This document shows positions 35,050 through 43,917 of a stretch of 64,000 nt of DNA, piece by piece (the stretch's first letter is position 1; each line of letters opens with the position of its first letter). Position numbers and translations under genes: made by a program. The notes below the pieces were generated by a model, which saw only the letters and a list, made by a program, of their open reading frames with translations, did not search any database and had not been told where the DNA came from. Source of the stretch: Metabacillus malikii (GTDB taxonomy: Bacteria > Bacillota > Bacilli > Bacillales > Bacillaceae); assembly GCF_030813355.1 (NCBI RefSeq), contig NZ_JAUSUD010000002.1:248001-312000 (forward strand). The letters are read 5' to 3'.

Positions 35050-36767
35050 TGACGAATAACCTAAAAGGGATCGGAGCTTCAGCTGGTATCGCAATTGCAA
35101 AAGCATACCGTTTAGAAGAGCCTGAGCTTACGGTTGAAAAACGTGAAATTTCTGATAAAGAAGCAGAAAAACAACGATTTGAGCAAGCAATTGCAAAATC
35201 AAAATCAGAGTTAGAGAAAATTAAGGAACACGCTGACCGCGAGTTAGGTGCAGATAAAGCGGAAATATTTGCGGCACATTTACTCGTCCTAAGTGATCCT
35301 GAATTGCTAAATCCAGTAACAGATAAAATCAATACTGAGTCAGTTAATGCTGAATTTGCGATGAAAGAAACAGCAGACATGTTCGTTTCCATGTTCGAAT
35401 CTATGGATAATGAATATATGAAAGAACGTGCTGCTGATATACGCGACGTTACAAAGCGTGTTATTGCACATTTGTTAGGTGTGCAAATACCAAATCCTAG
35501 TCTTATTTCAGAGGAAGTCATCATTATTGCTGAAGATTTAACACCTTCTGATACAGCTCAGTTAAACCGTCAATATGTGAAAGGATTTACTACTAATATT
35601 GGTGGACGTACATCACATTCAGCGATTATGGCGCGTTCGATGGAAATTCCAGCTGTAGTTGGAACGAAACAAGCAACGACTAGCATTGAAAATGATACAA
35701 TCGTTATTGTTGATGGACTTGATGGCGATGTCATTATTAATCCATCTTCAGAAGTCATTTCACAATACGAAGAGAAAAAGGCCAAATATGAGCAGCAAAA
35801 AGCAGAATGGGCAAAACTTGTCAATGAACCAACTGTGACTAAAGACGGTCAACATGTTGAATTAGCTGCAAATATTGGTACACCTAACGATGTGAAAGGT
35901 GTTCTCGAAAATGGCGGAGAAGCTGTTGGCTTATACCGTACTGAATTTTTATACATGGGCCGTGACCAACTGCCAACAGAAGAGGAACAATTCGATGCAT
36001 ACAAAGCAGTTCTAGAACGAATGGAAGGTAAACCAGTCGTTGTCAGAACACTTGACATCGGTGGAGACAAAGAACTACCGTATTTACATCTTCCGAAAGA
36101 AATGAATCCATTCTTAGGCTTTAGAGCGATTCGTTTATGTTTAGAGGAACAAGATATATTCCGTACACAATTACGTGCATTATTGCGTGCGAGCACATAC
36201 GGTAACTTACGCATCATGTTCCCAATGATTGCAACAGTTACTGAGTTTAGAGAAGCAAAAGCAATTCTTTTAGAAGAAAAAGAAAAATTAGTTGCAAATG
36301 GTGTACAAGTCTCAGACGCGATCGAAATTGGTATCATGGTTGAAATTCCGTCGACTGCTGTTATGGCGGACCAATTCGCGAAAGAAGTTGATTTCTTTAG
36401 TATTGGGACAAATGATTTAATCCAATATACAATGGCAGCTGATCGCATGAACGAACGTGTTTCATATTTATATCAACCATACAACCCAGCAATTTTACGA
36501 CTAGTATCAATGGTTATTGATGCAGCACATAAAGAAGGGAAATGGGCTGGTATGTGTGGAGAGATGGCAGGCGACCCAATAGCTATTCCATTGTTATTAG
36601 GACTAGGGCTTGATGAGTTCTCAATGAGTGCTACATCAATCTTACCTGCTCGTACTCAAATCAAAGGGCTTTCGAAAGCAGAAGCACAAAGCTTTAAAGA
36701 AAAAGTTCTTGCAATGACGACAACTGAAGAAGTTGTAGCATTTGTAAAGGAAACATATCAAGTATAA
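35049..36767 (+). CDS. ptsI: PTS enzyme I, PtsI
   Basis: A 572-residue enzyme that takes phosphate from phosphoenolpyruvate and gives it to HPr. The active histidine is His190 in [12 protein letters not shown]. The PEP-binding domain includes [19 protein letters not shown]-type shadows aside, and a late [10 protein letters not shown] segment with the catalytic cysteine. It overlaps ptsH by one base, so ptsHI are translated together. It ends at a terminator. Confidence 0.97.
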   Translation: MTNNLKGIGASAGIAIAKAYRLEEPELTVEKREISDKEAEKQRFEQAIAKSKSELEKIKEHADRELGADKAEIFAAHLLVLSDPELLNPVTDKINTESVNAEFAMKETADMFVSMFESMDNEYMKERAADIRDVTKRVIAHLLGVQIPNPSLISEEVIIIAEDLTPSDTAQLNRQYVKGFTTNIGGRTSHSAIMARSMEIPAVVGTKQATTSIENDTIVIVDGLDGDVIINPSSEVISQYEEKKAKYEQQKAEWAKLVNEPTVTKDGQHVELAANIGTPNDVKGVLENGGEAVGLYRTEFLYMGRDQLPTEEEQFDAYKAVLERMEGKPVVVRTLDIGGDKELPYLHLPKEMNPFLGFRAIRLCLEEQDIFRTQLRALLRASTYGNLRIMFPMIATVTEFREAKAILLEEKEKLVANGVQVSDAIEIGIMVEIPSTAVMADQFAKEVDFFSIGTNDLIQYTMAADRMNERVSYLYQPYNPAILRLVSMVIDAAHKEGKWAGMCGEMAGDPIAIPLLLGLGLDEFSMSATSILPARTQIKGLSKAEAQSFKEKVLAMTTTEEVVAFVKETYQV

Positions 36768-36774
36768 TGAAAAA

Positions 36775-36805
36775 AAGACAGGTCTTCAGCCTGTCTTTTT
36801 CTTGT
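36775..36805 (+). terminator. Terminator after ptsI
   Basis: AAAGACAGG pairs with CCTGTCTTT around TCTTCAG, followed by TTCTTG. Confidence 0.88.
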
Positions 36806-36840
36806 TCTTTTTTATATATGGTTTTATTCAAGTTGTATTG

Positions 36841-37146
36841 TTATACAACTTGCTTGTCCTGCAGATATAAAACGTTAATTATATTTTCAATTGGTAAGGA
36901 ATCAATTGTCATATCAACCATCGTGAATCTGTCGTTTACAATTCGAATAAAATCCTTTAATGAGAGTTTATCTGTATCTAATTCGAGTTCAGTTTCATAA
37001 GGGGTTAGCTGCTTAACAATTTTTATCCCATGTACATCATGCCAATAATTTGGTATTTCGGATCGTATAAATACGATTTTTTTTGCACATAGCAAACCAT
37101 CAATGTGTCTTCCTAGCAAGGCTGTAGCTGGTAAAAAACCAATCAT
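36841..37146 (-). pseudogene. Fragment resembling the C-terminus of an ABC transporter ATPase
   Basis: Residues about 45-95 (KQLTPYETELELDTDKLSLK, then FTMVDMTIDSLPIENIINVL) look like the C-terminal domain found after the ATPase core of ABC-2 type transporters (DUF4162). Nothing upstream resembles Walker A or B: the first 40 residues are hydrophobic or ill-fitting, there is no ribosome site, and the frame is closed by a stop about 60 bases further upstream. I read it as a decayed remnant. A small real protein cannot be excluded. Confidence 0.35.
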
Positions 37147-37464
37147 CGCAATTGGACTTATTAGTCTGCCAAAATCATTTAATTCAATGACATAATTATG
37201 GAAGAAATAACGTTGAACGTGGCTTTAATAATCATTCATCAAAAGTACCCTCATGTACATGGTTAAGCGTAAATGAAACTATACCAAAGCAAAATGGAAA
37301 GGCTACACCTTTTGCTAGCAAAAATACCCCTTGTATGAGTAAGAACAAAACATCCATAATTGCAATGAAATAACGTCCTATAGTCAAATATAATAAAAGA
37401 CTTATAATTAATACAATTTATAGTTTAGAATATGTTAAAGGATAATTATTAAGGAGGATAAAAT
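37147..37464. other. Intergenic region beside the ABC remnant
   Basis: The same minus-strand frame as the fragment continues to a stop near 37230. The rest is AT-rich and should hold the promoter of the oxidoreductase gene. Nothing else recognised. Confidence 0.35.
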
Positions 37465-38334
37465 ATGAAACAACATATCGGATTTATTGGACTAGGAGTC
37501 ATGGGTCAAAGTATGGCCAAGAATCTTATTAACTCAGGATATTCTTTGCATATTTACACACGGACGAAAGAGAAAGCGGCGAACCTAATGCAACTAGGTG
37601 CTGTATGGCACGATTCTGTGGAAGACGTGGTGAAACATAGTGAAATCATTATTACGATGATAGGCTATCCAAAAGATGTCGAAGAAGTTTATTTAGGTGA
37701 AAAAGGGATTATAAATTCAGCACATCCAGACACTGTATTAATAGATATGACGACATCACAACCGGCACTTGCAAAGAAAATTTATGACGATGCGAAGCAG
37801 AAAAAATTATATGCACTAGATGCCCCTGTTTCAGGTGGCGATATTGGAGCAAGGGAAGCTAGATTAGCAATTATGGTCGGTGGTGATATCGAAGTATATC
37901 AAAAAAGCCTACCGATCTTTGAGGTGCTCGGAGAAAATATTGTTTATCAAGGTGAAGCAGGTTCAGGACAGCATACGAAAATGTGTAATCAAATAGCGAT
38001 AGCTTCTGGAATGATTGGTGTTTGTGAAGCCATTTCATACGCAGAAAAGTCGGGATTGGATCCTGCAAATGTACTAAAAAGTATTTCCTCAGGAGCGGCC
38101 GGAAGTTGGTCGCTAAGCAATCTTGCACCACGGATGCTAAAGGAAGATTTTGAACCAGGTTTTTTTGTTAAGCACTTCCTAAAAGATATGGGAATTGCAT
38201 TAGATGAAGCGAATGACATGGAGATGATGACGCCTGGTTTAAAGCTTGCTTATGAGCTTTATAACCAATTAGCACAATACGGTGAAGAAAATAGTGGGAC
38301 GCAAGCACTTATTAAATTATGGAGAGATAAATAA
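37465..38334 (+). CDS. ykwC: NAD(P)-dependent beta-hydroxyacid dehydrogenase (YkwC-like)
   Basis: A 289-residue oxidoreductase. The Rossmann motif IGFIGLGVMGQSMAKNL is at the N-terminus. Substrate-site DAPVSGGDIGAREARL and the catalytic-lysine helix GSGQHTKMCNQI are present. Members of the 3-hydroxyisobutyrate dehydrogenase family oxidise short beta-hydroxyacids; the true substrate is unknown. ATG follows AAGGAGGATAAAAT. B. subtilis has ykwC in the same place, after ptsI and near pbpH. Confidence 0.85.
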   Translation: MKQHIGFIGLGVMGQSMAKNLINSGYSLHIYTRTKEKAANLMQLGAVWHDSVEDVVKHSEIIITMIGYPKDVEEVYLGEKGIINSAHPDTVLIDMTTSQPALAKKIYDDAKQKKLYALDAPVSGGDIGAREARLAIMVGGDIEVYQKSLPIFEVLGENIVYQGEAGSGQHTKMCNQIAIASGMIGVCEAISYAEKSGLDPANVLKSISSGAAGSWSLSNLAPRMLKEDFEPGFFVKHFLKDMGIALDEANDMEMMTPGLKLAYELYNQLAQYGEENSGTQALIKLWRDK

Positions 38335-38709
38335 ATGACATAGAGCTAATTTAAGGCTCTTTCGGATACTTGAGAAAGGTGAGATGTAAGTTAATATCAC
38401 TCGGCCACCCACCTTAAGGAAAACAAGTGCTGTAACAGGGAACCAATTTATAATGGTAGCCATGTAACAAGTAATAACCTCTAAATAGTAAAAATATAGG
38501 AAAAATTTAAAAATGTGTAACAAATTGCAAAATATTCCGTTTATAATTATAGAAGAGTATGACTCAATAGGGTCTACCCCCTCAAACAAACACCATTGTT
38601 TGATAGTAGTGTTCGTGGGGTCTGACCCTATTGTTTGTCTGTTCGAAATGTTATGAAGTACTATGCCGATACCTCATAACTTATAATCGTTAAATGGAGG
38701 ATTATGTAA
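38335..38709. other. Intergenic region with an imperfect inverted repeat
   Basis: Holds a weak stem after ykwC (AGAGC/GCTCT near 38341-38362) and the GGGTC palindromic block at 38560-38636. The promoter of the first penicillin-binding protein must lie here or in that block. Confidence 0.4.
38564..38635. repeat. Imperfect inverted repeat with GGGGTCTGACCC ends
   Basis: CAATAGGGTCTACCCC on the left matches GGGGTCTGACCCTATTG on the right as an inverted repeat with few mismatches, and the bases between also pair partly (AAACAAACACC with GTGTTCGT). The right arm contains GGGGTC and GACCC. Confidence 0.55.
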
Positions 38710-40821
38710 TTGAAAGTTCAAGAGACTACCCAAAGTTATACAAAGAAATTAAAAAAGTCTAGATATATCCGTATGAATATTTTTTTCTTTATCGTATTCA
38801 TATTATTTGTAGCGCTTGTCGTTAGATTAGGGATTGTGCAAATTGTTCAAGGAGAAGAATTTGCTGAAGTGGTTTCCAGAACAGACACAGATTACGCAAG
38901 GTTACCAGCACCTCGCGGAAAAATGTTTGACCGGTATCAAAGAGTTGTTGTTGATAATATTAGAGTACCTGCTATTACATATACAGTCGATAAAACGACA
39001 AAAGCAAGTGATAAAATTGCTACTGCCAAGAAGCTCTCAAAATATATTCAATATGATCAGAAATTTTTAGAAAGCGAGCTAAAACCAATTGATTTAAAAG
39101 ATTATTGGCTTGCTGCAAATCCAAAAAAAGCAATAAAGCTCTTAAATAAAGATGAACTAAAGCTGAAAGGCAATGAAACATATCGAATCCAAATAGACCG
39201 TGTACCGGAAGAAGAGACTAATAAAATAGCAGCAAATTATGAGCAATTGGAATTAGCTTATTTATATAAACGATTTTCTTCTGGCTACCAATATGAACCA
39301 CAAGTTGTTAAATCAAAAAATGTAACAGGTGAAGAATTAGCATCGAACTTAACAGATGAAGAACTGTCCACCGTCTCGGAACGCCTTGAGGAATTACCAG
39401 GTGTTGATGTCATAACCGATTGGGGCCGAGAGTACCCATATGAGCAATTACAAAATCTATTTGGCGGTTTGACTTCACCTGAACAAGGCATTTTACAGGA
39501 GCGAGAAGAATTCTACTTATCTAGAGATTATTCTCGGAATGAACGAGTAGGGAAAAGTTACTTAGAATATGAATATGAAGATTATTTAAACCCCAGGAAA
39601 GCAAAAGTAAAATATACATCTGATAAAAGTGGTAATGTTGTTTCTACAGAAGTTGTCGATGAAGGACGTAGAGGATATGATTTAAAGCTATCCTTCGATA
39701 TAGAGTTACAAAAGGAAGTCGATAAAATTGTCGAAGAAGAATTGCGGAATGCAAGAAGTCTTGGCGCAAATTATTTAATGGACCGAGCATTTGTAGTGAT
39801 AATGGAACCGTACAATGGTGATGTCTTAGCGATGAGTGGTAAATTGGTTAATGAAAAGGGAGAAATCAACGATTATTCGTATGGAGCCTTTACAACCCAG
39901 TATGAAATCGGCTCAACGATTAAAGGAGCAACAGTACTTGCTGGTTTTCAAAACGAAATTCCGCACTCTCAAACGTACTATGATGCTCCAATAAAATTTA
40001 AGGGTACACCGTGGAAAAAGTCATATATGCAGATGAATAATACAGGTGTATTAAAAGCTTTACAAAAGTCATCGAATGTATATATGTTTTATGTAGCGAT
40101 GGATATAGCAGGAATACGATATGTCAAAGATGGTCCTTTTTCTGCAACAAAGGAAGATTTTCAAAAACTTCGCAATTATTTTGCGCAATTCGGCTTAGGC
40201 GTACCGACCGGTATTGACTTACCAAATGAGTCACCTGGTTTAGTTGTTGAAGAGCCTGATAGTGTGGGGAAATTACTTGATATTGTCATTGGACAATATG
40301 ATACGTATACTCCTTTGCAAATGGCTCAATACGTATCTGCGATCGCCAATGGTGGATATCGTATCCAGCCTAGGGTAGTCACAAGTATTCATTCACCAGT
40401 TGAGGAGAATACTCTAGGACCTGTTGCAATTGAACAATTTCCTAAGGTATTAAATAAGGTTGATAATTCACAAGCAGATATTGAGTTAGTTAAACGTGGC
40501 TTTAAAATGGTGACATCTGCAGGAGGAACGGCAGCTACCCATTTTGAGTTAGATGTATCAGGTAAAACAGGTACATCTGAAACCCATTATTATGGACCGA
40601 AACGTTCGGCTTGGGGACGGAAAACAAATAATTTGAGTTTCGTTGGATATTTTCCTTCTGATAAACCTGAAATTTCCTTCAGTATCGTGGTTCCTTGGGC
40701 CGGAACCGAAGGCTATCCAGTGAATAAAAAAATAGGGAACAGAATAACAAAGGCTTATGCAGAGTTACAAAAGAAATACGCTTCATCTACAAATGGAAAT
40801 GAAACAAACGAGGAGAACTAA
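38710..40821 (+). CDS. pbpH: Class B penicillin-binding protein 1 of a tandem pair (PbpH/PBP2-type)
   Basis: A 703-residue transpeptidase. One N-terminal membrane helix (about 19-44) is followed by a PBP dimer domain and the transpeptidase domain. The active serine is Ser402 in EIGSTIKGATVLAG; SSN (KSSNVYMF) and KTG (SGKTGTSET) complete the triad. It has no PASTA repeats. In B. subtilis PbpH and PBP2a redundantly support rod-shape wall growth. TTG at 38710 follows ATGGAGGATTATGTAA. A second gene of nearly the same layout follows 233 bases downstream. A terminator lies at its end. Confidence 0.88.
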   Translation: MKVQETTQSYTKKLKKSRYIRMNIFFFIVFILFVALVVRLGIVQIVQGEEFAEVVSRTDTDYARLPAPRGKMFDRYQRVVVDNIRVPAITYTVDKTTKASDKIATAKKLSKYIQYDQKFLESELKPIDLKDYWLAANPKKAIKLLNKDELKLKGNETYRIQIDRVPEEETNKIAANYEQLELAYLYKRFSSGYQYEPQVVKSKNVTGEELASNLTDEELSTVSERLEELPGVDVITDWGREYPYEQLQNLFGGLTSPEQGILQEREEFYLSRDYSRNERVGKSYLEYEYEDYLNPRKAKVKYTSDKSGNVVSTEVVDEGRRGYDLKLSFDIELQKEVDKIVEEELRNARSLGANYLMDRAFVVIMEPYNGDVLAMSGKLVNEKGEINDYSYGAFTTQYEIGSTIKGATVLAGFQNEIPHSQTYYDAPIKFKGTPWKKSYMQMNNTGVLKALQKSSNVYMFYVAMDIAGIRYVKDGPFSATKEDFQKLRNYFAQFGLGVPTGIDLPNESPGLVVEEPDSVGKLLDIVIGQYDTYTPLQMAQYVSAIANGGYRIQPRVVTSIHSPVEENTLGPVAIEQFPKVLNKVDNSQADIELVKRGFKMVTSAGGTAATHFELDVSGKTGTSETHYYGPKRSAWGRKTNNLSFVGYFPSDKPEISFSIVVPWAGTEGYPVNKKIGNRITKAYAELQKKYASSTNGNETNEEN

Positions 40822-40836
40822 ACTCCTCGTTTTTCC
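40807..40836 (+). terminator. Terminator after the first penicillin-binding protein
   Basis: ACGAGGAG pairs with CTCCTCGT around AACTAAA, starting in the last codons, followed by TTTTCC. Confidence 0.85.
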
Positions 40837-41054
40837 TTTTTTACAATAAAATCCAGAACATTCAAAATAACCCCCATGTTTATCTCTCATTTTTTTATTT
40901 TGATTCATTTTAATCAATAACTATAACATCTTCACATAATTTTCAACTTGAAACACTATGAACGTGCACATGATAATGTTAAAATAAATGTTGTTCTAAC
41001 ATAATATAAATAAGTATCCAAAGGATAAAGATAGAATGAAAAGGAGGGGCCAAA

Positions 41055-43178
41055 TTGACCGAGCAGGGTGCAAGCGCATCAGAGTTACGCAAATTGAAAA
41101 AGTCCAGATATTTACGGATTAACATCTTCTTTTTTCTTGTTTTTTTATTGTTCGTTGCCCTAATCGTCCGATTAGGTGTCGTCCAAATTGTACAAGGCGA
41201 GGAATTCTCAAAAGAAGTTTCCCGTACTGAATCGGATTATGCAAGTTTACCCGCACCACGAGGTAAAATGTATGACAGGTACAATCGGGTAGTAGTTGAT
41301 AATGTAAGTGTGCCAGCCATTACGTATACAGTCGACAAAACGACTAAAACTTCAGATAAAATTGATGTGGCGAAGAAGCTGTCACAATATCTTACTTATG
41401 ACATTAACTTCCTTAAAGAAGAATTAAAAGAACGAGATATTCGTGATTACTGGTTAGCTGCTAATCCAAAAGAAGCGAAGGAGTTACTAAAAGAAAAAGA
41501 ACTTGAGCTTAAGCCTTCGGAAACGTATAAATTACAAGTCGACCGGGTACCTAATAGCGAAGTGAAAAAAATCGAAGCAAGCTCTGAGGAATTAGAATTA
41601 GCATATTTATATAAGCGTTTCTCTTCAGGGTATCAATATGAACCACAGGTCGTGAAGTCCAAAAATGTTCAAAATGACGAGTTAGCTTCGAACTTAACTG
41701 ATGAAGAGGTTGCCGTTGTTTCAGAGCATTTAGAAGAATTGCCAGGGGTAGATGTTATTACCGATTGGGGTCGTGAATACCCTTATGATTCTCTACAAAC
41801 AATATTTGGTGGCTTGACATCACCTGAACAAGGAATTTTGCAATCGAGAGAGGATTACTATACAGCTAGAGGATACTCCCGTAATGAGCGAGTTGGTAAG
41901 AGTTATATAGAGTACCAATATGAGGATTATTTAAATCCGCGCAAGGCAAAAATTGAATATACATCAGATAAAAGTGGCGGAATTGTCTCGAAAAATGTTG
42001 TTGATGAAGGTCAAAGAGGCTATGATTTAAAATTATCATTTGATATGGAACTTCAAATGAAAGTTGAGGAAATCGTCGAAGCTGAATTGCGTAAAGCAAG
42101 CGGAGGTCATCCATTAATGGACCGGGCATTCGCGGTCATTATGGATCCAATTAATGGTGATGTCTTGTCAATGGTTGGTAAGCAGTTGGACCCAAAAAAC
42201 CGAAGTGGGGAAATGCTTGATTATACTTATGGCGCCTTTGCAACGCAATATGAAGCGGGTTCAACAGTAAAAGGAGCAACGGTGTTAGCAGGCTATCAAG
42301 ACGGGATGCCGTTAGGACAAACATATAATGATACGAAGCTATTATTTAAAGGAAGTAAACCTAAAGGTTCTTATAAAAACTTAGGGATGATGAATGACTT
42401 AAGTGCACTAAAGTTATCATCGAATGTATATATGTTCCGTGTGGCGATGAGAATTGCCGATATCAACTATGTGCCAAATGGTTCTATTTATGCATCATCC
42501 GAAGATTTTCAAAAGCTAAGAAATTATTTTGCACAGTTCGGATTAGGTGTACCAACAGGAATAGACTTACCTCAAGAATCTGCAGGTCTCATTAGTGACC
42601 CAGACCAACCAGGTAAATTATTAGATATTGCGATTGGACAATTTGATACGTATACACCATTACAATTGGCACAGTATGTTTCTGTTATTGCGAATGGAGG
42701 CTATAGGGTACAGCCAAGAATCGTAACGAGTATTCATACACCTGTTGAAAGTAATGAATTAGGCCCAATTGCAATAAATAAAGAAACGGCGATACTAAAT
42801 AAAGTAAACAATTCGAGTGAGGAAATCAAAAGAGTACAACAAGGATTTAGGTTAGTTGTTACCTCCGGGACAGCATCTAGATATATTAAAAGCGATTCAG
42901 CTGGAAAAACTGGTACATCGCAAACGAACTATTATGGTCCAAAACGTGATTATTGGGGTAAGCAAACAAATAATTTAAATTATGTTGGCTACTATCCATA
43001 TGAAAATCCAGAAATAGCATTTAGCGTTGTTGTACCTTGGGCAAGCAATGACAAAGATGCAATCAATAAAAATATCGCAAACCAAATTATTGAAGCGTAT
43101 AAAGACCTTCAAAAAAAATACATGACGACAACTGAAATAGGTGGCACTAATAGTGCTGATAAAAAAGAAGAGGAGTAA
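41055..43178 (+). CDS. Class B penicillin-binding protein 2 of a tandem pair (PbpH/PBP2-type)
   Basis: A 707-residue paralogue of the gene to its left. The order and motifs are the same: membrane helix (about 20-45), long stretches of the dimer domain nearly identical (YKRFSSGYQYEPQVVKSKNV), active Ser403 in EAGSTVKGATVLAG, SSNVYMF and AGKTGTSQT. It differs most near the N-terminus and around 350-370. TTG at 41055 follows GGAGGGGCCAAA. Both copies look intact, so a recent tandem duplication with retained function is inferred. Confidence 0.87.
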   Translation: MTEQGASASELRKLKKSRYLRINIFFFLVFLLFVALIVRLGVVQIVQGEEFSKEVSRTESDYASLPAPRGKMYDRYNRVVVDNVSVPAITYTVDKTTKTSDKIDVAKKLSQYLTYDINFLKEELKERDIRDYWLAANPKEAKELLKEKELELKPSETYKLQVDRVPNSEVKKIEASSEELELAYLYKRFSSGYQYEPQVVKSKNVQNDELASNLTDEEVAVVSEHLEELPGVDVITDWGREYPYDSLQTIFGGLTSPEQGILQSREDYYTARGYSRNERVGKSYIEYQYEDYLNPRKAKIEYTSDKSGGIVSKNVVDEGQRGYDLKLSFDMELQMKVEEIVEAELRKASGGHPLMDRAFAVIMDPINGDVLSMVGKQLDPKNRSGEMLDYTYGAFATQYEAGSTVKGATVLAGYQDGMPLGQTYNDTKLLFKGSKPKGSYKNLGMMNDLSALKLSSNVYMFRVAMRIADINYVPNGSIYASSEDFQKLRNYFAQFGLGVPTGIDLPQESAGLISDPDQPGKLLDIAIGQFDTYTPLQLAQYVSVIANGGYRVQPRIVTSIHTPVESNELGPIAINKETAILNKVNNSSEEIKRVQQGFRLVVTSGTASRYIKSDSAGKTGTSQTNYYGPKRDYWGKQTNNLNYVGYYPYENPEIAFSVVVPWASNDKDAINKNIANQIIEAYKDLQKKYMTTTEIGGTNSADKKEEE

Positions 43179-43196
43179 ATGCTCTTCTTTTTTTAT
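43166..43196 (+). terminator. Terminator after the second penicillin-binding protein
   Basis: AAGAAGAG pairs with CTCTTCTT around nine bases and is followed by TTTTTTATG. Confidence 0.85.
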
Positions 43197-43311
43197 GTTC
43201 GTATAAGAAGGTGTCCCATATATAATAGTTTTGTTTCCACTAATGATTAAAAGAGCTTGCTAATAAAATATGCGAGGTTACACATGATAAGTATGAAAGG
43301 AGTGATGATAG

Positions 43312-43482
43312 ATGGCAAAGAAAACGAAAAAGAATGACCCACAACAAAAAAATAAACAAGGTTTTGACTCAAGTGTAATGGATTCAGAGTTTGGCCATGA
43401 AATGGGTAGTGCAGATGCGAATAGACTTCATAAAGAAAAAGCTAAAAAGGCAAGGAAAGCAATGGACAAAAGTCAAAAATAA
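43312..43482 (+). CDS. Small lysine-rich protein (56 aa), possibly spore-related (YfhD-like)
   Basis: Translates to 56 residues: a basic, Gln-rich head (MAKKTKKNDPQQKNKQ), a middle DSEFGHEMGSADANR segment and a lysine/alanine-rich helical tail. The pattern of a basic head, a D-S/V-EF segment and a short acidic patch recalls YfhD-type small proteins of endospore formers, but the match is loose. AAAGGAG lies 9 bases upstream of the ATG. The gene has its own terminator. Confidence 0.5.
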   Translation: MAKKTKKNDPQQKNKQGFDSSVMDSEFGHEMGSADANRLHKEKAKKARKAMDKSQK

Positions 43483-43508
43483 GGGGGCATACTTGCCTCT
43501 TATTTTTG
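43476..43508 (+). terminator. Terminator of the small lysine-rich gene
   Basis: AAAATAAGGGGGCA pairs with TGCCTCTTATTTTT around TACT, with T residues at the end. Confidence 0.75.
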
Positions 43509-43917
43509 ATTAGCGCAAACTTCATGTTAGACCCCACTTCTTAATCGCAATAATATTCACCTATAATCACTTCTAGTCCCGAGGTTAACATCTTCTTACT
43601 AATCCACCAAACTTACTATGAATAAAGAGAAAATACTACAGTCTTGGAACTATTTTTCAAGTAAATTATTGACAAATAAAAGGAAGCACGTACACTTAAT
43701 AATACATATAGATGTAAAAAGCACTTTCATGATAATTTTTATTGTTTTTCCCTCGAAAAAAGGATTTTCTCTTTTTAAAGAGAATAAATATCATAGATAT
43801 TTAAAAACACTTTGTATAGTAAAAAATGGGGATGGTCCACATATATAATAAATAACCCTTGAATTTTTTCAATTTAGTGATATCAAGGTAGTGAAGCTAT
43901 CGAAAAGGAGGGGAACT
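43483..43917. other. Intergenic region upstream of kinA
   Basis: It contains a terminator, then AT-rich DNA. A 76-residue frame at 43618-43848 lacks a ribosome site and family features and is not annotated. The kinA promoter should be here; I found no convincing sigma-H match. Confidence 0.4.

Noticed and set aside
35849-36448. Long minus-strand frame inside ptsI (199 codons)
   Set aside because: It is fully antisense to a clear PtsI gene, lacks a ribosome site, and its composition (Ser/Thr-rich) follows the codons of ptsI. Same reason for the 183-codon frame at 34973-35524.
43618-43848. 76-codon plus-strand frame before kinA
   Set aside because: No ribosome site, AT-driven composition, and no family features.
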